This document shows, piece after piece, positions 59,000-64,000 of a DNA stretch of 64,000 nucleotides. The position numbers and the translations under genes were made by a program. Within the stretch, counting starts at the first letter, position 1. Each line of letters starts with the position of its first letter. The stretch is from Deltaproteobacteria bacterium. GTDB taxonomy: Bacteria > Myxococcota_A > Polyangia > Haliangiales > Haliangiaceae. The stretch spans positions 1 to 64,000 of the forward strand of contig JAIOQA010000156.1 of NCBI GenBank assembly GCA_021413675.1, written 5' to 3'. Below the pieces are notes generated by a model. That model saw only the letters and a program-made list of their open reading frames with translations. It ran no database searches and was not told where the DNA came from.

Positions 59000-59029
59000 C
59001 CAGTACTGCACTCGCGTACTCGCTGTCAA
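59000..59029 (-). promoter_or_regulatory. Sigma70-like promoter of the cobalamin operon
   Basis: On the minus strand a perfect TTGACA (59029-59024) is followed after 18 bases by TACTGG (59005-59000), a weak -10. Transcription would start near 58993, about 18 bases before the riboswitch P1 stem. The -35 is notable in such GC-rich DNA; the -10 match is 3 of 6, so the pair is likely but not certain. Confidence 0.6.
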
Positions 59030-59084
59030 GCGACGTTCGCGAGCTGGGTTGGGTTGATTCGCGGTCACGGCGCGGGTGACGGCC

Positions 59085-61511
59085 TCACAGGCGCTGTGAC
59101 AGCAGGCGTGCCTCGTCGGCGACCACGACGTACCACCAGCCGAGCGACGCGATCGGCGTGATCGCGATGTGCTTGCGGGCGCCGTCGATCTCGATCGTCA
59201 CGTGGTCGTGCAGCGCCGCGGCCTGCACGCCGCCCGCGATCGCCGCGCGCACCTCGGGGTACGGGAGCGCCGCGAGCGGGAGGGTCGCGTCCTCGTCGTC
59301 GCGCGGCGCGGCCACCGGCGGCCGCGCGTCGCGCCCGCCGACGCTCACGATCACCGAGCCGCGCGCGTCGACCAGGAACGCGGCGTCGACGTAGGGCTCC
59401 GACATCGGGACGAGGTGCGCCTCGAGCCAGTCGAAGGTCATCTCCATGCCGGTCACGCCCACGATGGCGCCGTCGGGCCCGGCGATCGCCGTCGATGCCG
59501 CGAGCACCGCGCCCTGGCCATGGCGGTCGGCGATCGGGTTGCCCCAGGTGATCACGCCCGGCGGTCGCCCGGCGGCGAGCGTGTACTTCGGGCGGTGGCG
59601 ACCGTCGTAGCCCGGGGCATAGCCACCCATGCCCGGGTACGAGGCGTGGACGCCGCTGGCCAGCGTGATGAACGTGCGCAGCGCCGGCACCCCGACGTCG
59701 AGGATGGCGCGGCGCGCGTCCGCGGGGGCGATCGGGGTCGAGGCGGTGCCCAGCATCAGCTCGGTGAACGCGGGCCGCAGGCTGGCGAGCCGCGCGACGT
59801 CGTCGGCGACCGCGGCCGGATCGACGCCGGGCGACAGCTTGATCACGACGTGCTCGAAGGACGCCCGCGCGACGGCGCCGTCCGCGCGGTAGTGCGCCGC
59901 GGGCGCGAGATCCGGCGGCCCCTGGCCACCGTCGTAGTCGGCGGCCAGGTACGCGCGGGTCGCAACAGGCGCGCCCGCCATCACCTCGGCGACGCGCCCG
60001 CTCAGGCGCGCGATCTGCTCCTGATAGCGGAAGAGCTCGGCGTCGATCGCGTGGCCGCGGCGCGCGACCGCGAGCTGGAGCTCCTCGATGGCGCGCGCGT
60101 GGGCGTCCGCGGCGGCGACCCGCTGGCCGCTGACGATCAGCTCGACGATCGTCGCGCCGGCCCCGAGCAGCAGCACCGCGAGCAGCGCGGTCAACGTCGC
60201 GCCCTTGTGCCGCCCGATCCACCGCATCGCGCGCTCGATCGGGTTGTCGCGCCGGGCGCTGACCGGATCGCCGCGCAGGTACGCGCGGACGTCGGCGGCG
60301 AGCGCCGCGACGTCGCGGTAGCGATCGCCGGGCGCCCGCGCCGTGGCCTTGTCGATGACCGCCGCGAGGTCGCGGGAGATCGGCGCGCCGTGCACGCGAT
60401 GGCCGAGCGGCGCCTTGGTGCCGCTGGTCGCCGCGGCCAGCGACTCCTGCAGCGTGGCGCCGGGGTTGGCCGGGCGCAGCGCGACCAGCTCGTAGAGGAT
60501 GAGGCCGAGCGCGTACTGGTCGCTGCGGCCGTCGAGCTCGGGCACCTTGCCCGCGGCCTGCTCGGGCGACATGTAGCCTGGCGTGCCGATGATCGCGCCG
60601 TACATCGTCCGACCGTGCTGCGCGCTGGCCCCGAGCCGCTCGATGATCTCGTCGGCGGTCTCGTCGGCGGTGCCGATGATCCGGCAGATGCCCCAGTCCA
60701 TGACGTAGACCTGCGAGTACGACCCGATCATCAGGTTGTCGGGCTTGAGGTCGCGGTGCAGCACGCCCTTCGCGTGCGCGAAGCCGATCGCGTCGCACAC
60801 CGCGAGGAAGATCCGCAGGCGCTCGGCCAGCCGCGCGGGCTCGCCGGCGCGATCGCCCGCGACCAGCGCGGCGCGGTGGGCCTCGAGCAGCGAGGTGAGC
60901 GTGCGGCCCTCGACCAGCTTCATCGCGTAGCCGCTGGCGCGGCCGTCGGTCAGCGCCACGTCGTAGATCGACACGACGTTCGGGTGATCGAGCTGCGAGG
61001 TGATCTGGGCCTCGGCGAAGAACCGCGTGGCCACCGCGCCGTGACCGCTCAGCTCGGCGACGACGCGCTTGTAGGCGACGATCCGGCCGAGCGCGCGATC
61101 GCGCGCGATCTGCACCTCGCCCATCGCGCCGGCGCCGATCCGCCCGAGCAGCTGGTAGCGGTCGGTCGCGGTCGCCGCGCCGGGCGGCATCGGCGGCGCG
61201 GCGCGGGCCTCGCCGAGCGCCGGGATCACGGTGCGTGCCTCGGGCGCGGCGGCGGCGAGCGCCTGCGCCACCGGGACCACCGCGTGGTCGGGCTCCGCGC
61301 GGAGGTCGGCGAGGGTGGGCAGGCGCAGGGGCAGGCCGGCGTAGATCGCGCAGAGCATGCCGCCGGAGATCCGGTCGCGCGCGCGCAGGTCGGCGACGAA
61401 GGCCTCGAGATCCGCGGTTCCCGCGGTCCCGCGCTCGGCCGCGAACCGCGCCAGCTCGGCGTCGACGTCGAGCACATCGCGCAGCCGCGCGCGCAACCCC
61501 TCCAGCTCCAT
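59085..61511 (-). CDS. Transmembrane Ser/Thr protein kinase with C-terminal Cache-like sensor
   Basis: An 808-residue kinase. An N-terminal helical region of about 110 residues precedes the kinase domain (GRIGAGAMGEV glycine loop, AYKRVV Lys, HRDLKPDN catalytic loop, DWGI in place of DFG, GTPGYMSPEQ activation segment). DWG instead of DFG is common in myxobacterial kinases. One membrane helix (TLTALLAVLLLGAGATIVELIV) is near 435. The extracytoplasmic part has a Cache-like fold (VITWGNPIADRHGQGAVLAASTAI, DGAIVGVTGMEMTFDWLEAH). It would sense a ligand outside and phosphorylate targets inside. Ends just upstream of the cobalamin promoter. Confidence 0.85.
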   Translation of the reverse strand: MELEGLRARLRDVLDVDAELARFAAERGTAGTADLEAFVADLRARDRISGGMLCAIYAGLPLRLPTLADLRAEPDHAVVPVAQALAAAAPEARTVIPALGEARAAPPMPPGAATATDRYQLLGRIGAGAMGEVQIARDRALGRIVAYKRVVAELSGHGAVATRFFAEAQITSQLDHPNVVSIYDVALTDGRASGYAMKLVEGRTLTSLLEAHRAALVAGDRAGEPARLAERLRIFLAVCDAIGFAHAKGVLHRDLKPDNLMIGSYSQVYVMDWGICRIIGTADETADEIIERLGASAQHGRTMYGAIIGTPGYMSPEQAAGKVPELDGRSDQYALGLILYELVALRPANPGATLQESLAAATSGTKAPLGHRVHGAPISRDLAAVIDKATARAPGDRYRDVAALAADVRAYLRGDPVSARRDNPIERAMRWIGRHKGATLTALLAVLLLGAGATIVELIVSGQRVAAADAHARAIEELQLAVARRGHAIDAELFRYQEQIARLSGRVAEVMAGAPVATRAYLAADYDGGQGPPDLAPAAHYRADGAVARASFEHVVIKLSPGVDPAAVADDVARLASLRPAFTELMLGTASTPIAPADARRAILDVGVPALRTFITLASGVHASYPGMGGYAPGYDGRHRPKYTLAAGRPPGVITWGNPIADRHGQGAVLAASTAIAGPDGAIVGVTGMEMTFDWLEAHLVPMSEPYVDAAFLVDARGSVIVSVGGRDARPPVAAPRDDEDATLPLAALPYPEVRAAIAGGVQAAALHDHVTIEIDGARKHIAITPIASLGWWYVVVADEARLLSQRL

Positions 61512-61615
61512 ACCGCGATGATGCCTCGCGGCCCGGCAGCGCGATAGCCGGGCACGGCGGCTGTTAGGTGCCGTCGCTTTACCGATCTCACGCGCGCTGG
61601 CACGCTGCCCACGCC

Positions 61616-62818
61616 ATGACGAGCTACCGCCGGCCGATCTCGATGATCGAGAAGATCTACCTCGCGTTCGATCGCGCCCGGCCGCCGTTCGCCAACCAGG
61701 TCGTGGTCGAGGGCACGGGCCGGATCGATCCGGTCGCGCTCGAGGCGGCGTCGGCGCGGGCCGCGGAGGCCAACCCGGGCGCGATGCTCGCGTTCGAGGG
61801 CCGCCTCGGGCGCGCCACCTGGGTGCCGCAGGTCCCGCCGCGCGTGACGGTGATCCGCGACGCGCGCTGGGACGGCCGCAGCGAGGCCGGCGCGATCTTC
61901 CTCGATCGCCGCCTCGATCGCCGCGGCCCGAGCTGCGAGATCCAGCTGATCCTTGCCGGCGCGCGCACGTTCCTGATCTTCCGATCGCTGCACGCGGTGA
62001 TGGACGGCCTGGGCACGCTCCTCTGGGCGCAAGATGTCATGCGCGCGCTGCGCGGTGAGGCGCCGATCGGTCACCCGAGCGCGATGACCGACGTCGAGTT
62101 CGCCGCCGGGCTCAACGATCAGCCGCTGTCGCTGCCGCCGCCCGACGCGCTGCACCCGTGCGGCACCGCCGACGCGGTGACCTCGGGCAACGACTTCCAG
62201 TGGCGTCGGGTCACGATCGACGCGCCCGCCGAGGTGCCGGTCGTGGCCGCGCTCGCGGTGACGATCGCGCGCGCGGCGCGCCGCCATGGCGAGGGGCCGG
62301 TCCGCTTCAACATCCCCGCCGACCTGCGGTTCTTCCACCAGGACCAGCGCTCGACCGGCAACGTGATCGGCACGCTGTTCGTCGACGTGCCGGCGGGCGC
62401 GACGATCGACGACGTTGCGCGCGATCTCAAGGCGCGGCTCAAGGCCAAGGACCACGCGCGCCGACCGGCGCGCTACCAGGCGATGCGCTGGATCCCGCAG
62501 GGCGCGATCGAGGGCGCGATCGGCCGCGGCTTCCTGCAGGAGCACGCGACCGGGCGCTACGGCATGAGCGCGACGGTCTCGTTCCTGGGCACCGTCGAGC
62601 CCGCCGCGATGACCGCGCCCGGGTTCACGCCGACCGCCACGTTCTGGATCCCGCCGATGGCCGATCAGACCTGCTTCGTCTCGGTGAGCAAGTTCGCCGG
62701 GCGGCTGCAGCTCCTGCTCGCGCTGCCGCGGGTGCTCGGCAGCCGCGGCCGGTTCGACGCGCTGCTCGACGAGCTGACCGCGGCCTTGTCGGCGCCGGCG
62801 GCGTCAGCGTCCGCGTAG
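61616..62818 (+). CDS. Condensation/acyltransferase-fold protein (CoA-dependent acyltransferase superfamily)
   Basis: A 400-residue protein of the chloramphenicol acetyltransferase-like superfamily, in which HxxxD is the active-site motif: here SLHAVMDGLGTLLW, His near residue 126. The rest resembles condensation or PapA/WES-type acyltransferases (VRFNIPADLRFFHQDQRST, TGNVIGTLFVDVPAG). Acyl donor and acceptor are unknown. The ATG at 61616 is chosen over 61568 because the fold starts at SYRRPISMIEKIYL. Its 3' end overlaps the convergent gene by 15 bases. Confidence 0.78.
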   Translation: MTSYRRPISMIEKIYLAFDRARPPFANQVVVEGTGRIDPVALEAASARAAEANPGAMLAFEGRLGRATWVPQVPPRVTVIRDARWDGRSEAGAIFLDRRLDRRGPSCEIQLILAGARTFLIFRSLHAVMDGLGTLLWAQDVMRALRGEAPIGHPSAMTDVEFAAGLNDQPLSLPPPDALHPCGTADAVTSGNDFQWRRVTIDAPAEVPVVAALAVTIARAARRHGEGPVRFNIPADLRFFHQDQRSTGNVIGTLFVDVPAGATIDDVARDLKARLKAKDHARRPARYQAMRWIPQGAIEGAIGRGFLQEHATGRYGMSATVSFLGTVEPAAMTAPGFTPTATFWIPPMADQTCFVSVSKFAGRLQLLLALPRVLGSRGRFDALLDELTAALSAPAASASA

Positions 62819-64000
62819 CGCCGGATCGCCGGTGATGCCGGCGCCGAGCGTGGCCCAGATGTCGTCGACGAGCGCGAGCGCGCCCGGCCGATCGAAGCAC
62901 GGCTCGGGCCAGTTGAACGACACCTGCAGGCTGCCGCCGTACGAGCTGGCGAAGCCGTTGAAGATGTCGAGCCCCGACGGCGCCGCGACGGTGTGGATGC
63001 GCTCGATCGTCAGGCCCGGCGGGGCAAGGACGTCGATGCGGCCGAGGTTGGTGACGCCGGTGGTGCCGTTGGTCGCCGCCCAGCGCCGACCGAACTCCTC
63101 GGGCGAGCCCTTGTCGCCGCCGAGCGAGCCGTAGAACAGCCCGACGAGCGGCAGCGCGTCGAGGGCGCGCCCGCCCTCGACATCGCGCACGATGCGATCG
63201 CGGATGCCGCGGGCGATCGCCCAGAAGCGCGTCTCCGGTCCGATCCGCGCGACGTACTGGGAGGCCGCCAGGTACATGCCGAGCTGATCGCCGACCGGCG
63301 GCTCGAGCTGCGCGCGCACGTCGATCGGCGAGCCGAACACCACCGCGCGCTCGCGATCGACGCCGGCGAGCCGCGCCATCGCGAGCAGCATCGCCGCGCC
63401 GATCGCGCCGTGCACCGTCGACTGCTCGGCGCGCGCGCGCGTCGCGAGGGCGGTCGTGGTCGCGACATCGAAGACCCGCGGCTCGATGTGATAGGTGCGC
63501 TCGTGCGGGGCCGCGGGGTGCAAGACCGGGCACTTCAGCCGGTCGCGGTAGCGCGCGCCCTCGGCGATCAGCTGCGCCAGCAGCTTGGCGCGGCGCGCCG
63601 TGCCGCCCAGGCCGCGGACCTTCGCCGGCAGCGCCTGCTCGCACGCGACCGATCGCTCGAAGACGGTCGGCGACCACGGCTTGCCCGCGGTCGCCTCCCA
63701 CAAGAGGTCGCGCATCGCCGCCACCGCGCTGCGGCCGTCGCCGATCGAGTGATGGAGGAACAGCGCGAGCGACTCGCCGCGCGCGCCGTGATCGAGCAGG
63801 ATCGCCCGCGCGAGCGGGGCCCGGCGCCAGCGCAGGCCGCGGCGCAGCTCGGCCTCGAAGAACGCCGGCCACGCGTCGCGATCGATCGCGTGCTGCGCGA
63901 GCTCGATCGGCGGGACCTCGACCGGCCACTCGAACCAGGGCGTGCCGTCACGCAGCGCGATGTGCGCGCGCAGCAGCGGGTGCCGCGCCTGCAGGCCATC
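62804..64000 (-). CDS. Condensation/acyltransferase-fold protein, N-terminus cut by window end
   Basis: The visible 398 residues run off the window. They open with a hallmark of the superfamily (LQARHPLLRAHIALRDG) and carry the active-site motif in FLHHSIGDGRSAV (HHxxxDG). Downstream segments are VFGSPIDVRAQLEPPVGDQLG and the C-terminal VTNLGRIDVLAPPG, resembling PapA/alcohol acetyltransferase-type enzymes. It is convergent with a second member of the superfamily at 61616-62818, which suggests a lipid or conjugate-forming pair. Substrate unknown. Confidence 0.78.
   Translation of the reverse strand, partial: DGLQARHPLLRAHIALRDGTPWFEWPVEVPPIELAQHAIDRDAWPAFFEAELRRGLRWRRAPLARAILLDHGARGESLALFLHHSIGDGRSAVAAMRDLLWEATAGKPWSPTVFERSVACEQALPAKVRGLGGTARRAKLLAQLIAEGARYRDRLKCPVLHPAAPHERTYHIEPRVFDVATTTALATRARAEQSTVHGAIGAAMLLAMARLAGVDRERAVVFGSPIDVRAQLEPPVGDQLGMYLAASQYVARIGPETRFWAIARGIRDRIVRDVEGGRALDALPLVGLFYGSLGGDKGSPEEFGRRWAATNGTTGVTNLGRIDVLAPPGLTIERIHTVAAPSGLDIFNGFASSYGGSLQVSFNWPEPCFDRPGALALVDDIWATLGAGITGDPALRGR

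Overview
The window is very GC-rich, almost entirely coding DNA. The likely source is a Myxococcota (delta-proteobacterial, Haliangium/Kofleriaceae-like) chromosome. This is an inference from the GC bias, the minor-pilin/PilY1 cluster, the Ser/Thr kinase with a C-terminal sensor, the many lipoproteins and the mix of respiratory modules. No tRNA, rRNA, CRISPR array, insertion sequence or phage gene was seen.

Layout. (1) 2-7989: chemotaxis cluster with the end of one chemoreceptor, a divergent hemerythrin gene, then cheA-mcp-cheW-cheR-cheB, mostly joined by 4-base overlaps. (2) 8175-8801: a methyltransferase. (3) 8998-14885 (minus): type IV pilus tip operon fimU-pilY1-pilV-pilW-pilX, with pilY1 broken by a frameshift in this sequence. 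(4) 15173-23222: a hypothetical protein, FAD monooxygenase, response regulator, divergent hydrolase/MarR pair around a perfect 20-base palindrome, COG0523 GTPase, osmoprotectant ABC transporter with a fused binding protein-permease, and a lipoprotein. (5) 23294-29537: a cytochrome c'-like lipoprotein convergent with an unusual nitrate-reductase-like operon. That operon holds a NarK-NarI-zinc-ribbon fusion, a NasA/NarB-like molybdoenzyme, a four-cluster ferredoxin, a Rieske protein and a small membrane protein. (6) 29644-32836: an isoquinoline 1-oxidoreductase-type molybdenum hydroxylase with a diheme cytochrome c lipoprotein. (7) 33046-36018: small proteins and a KefB-like antiporter.

(8) 36019-59029 (minus) is the centrepiece: one apparent 24-gene cobalamin operon of about 22.7 kb. 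It is preceded by a sigma70-like promoter, a cobalamin riboswitch and an intrinsic terminator whose 3' arm carries the ribosome binding site of the first gene. It encodes a YezD-like small protein, a beta-propeller lipoprotein (BtuG-like candidate), BtuFCD, CbiX with a ferredoxin tail, a DUF3209 protein, an FNR-type reductase, and CbiD, CbiC, CobL, CobI, CbiG, CobJ and CobM. It also encodes an NTPase-CobA-HemD triple fusion, a BluB-CobO fusion, CbiA, CbiZ, CobU, CbiB, threonine-phosphate decarboxylase and CobQ. The pathway is of the anaerobic (early cobalt insertion) type but includes the O2-dependent BluB. CbiJ/CobK, CobS and CobT are not seen in the window.

(9) 59085-64000: a transmembrane Ser/Thr kinase with a C-terminal Cache-like sensor, and two convergent condensation/acyltransferase-fold proteins, the last cut by the window edge.

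The strongest leads for something new are the NarK-NarI nitrate module and the cobalamin operon with its fusions, putative substitute reductase and BtuG-like lipoprotein.
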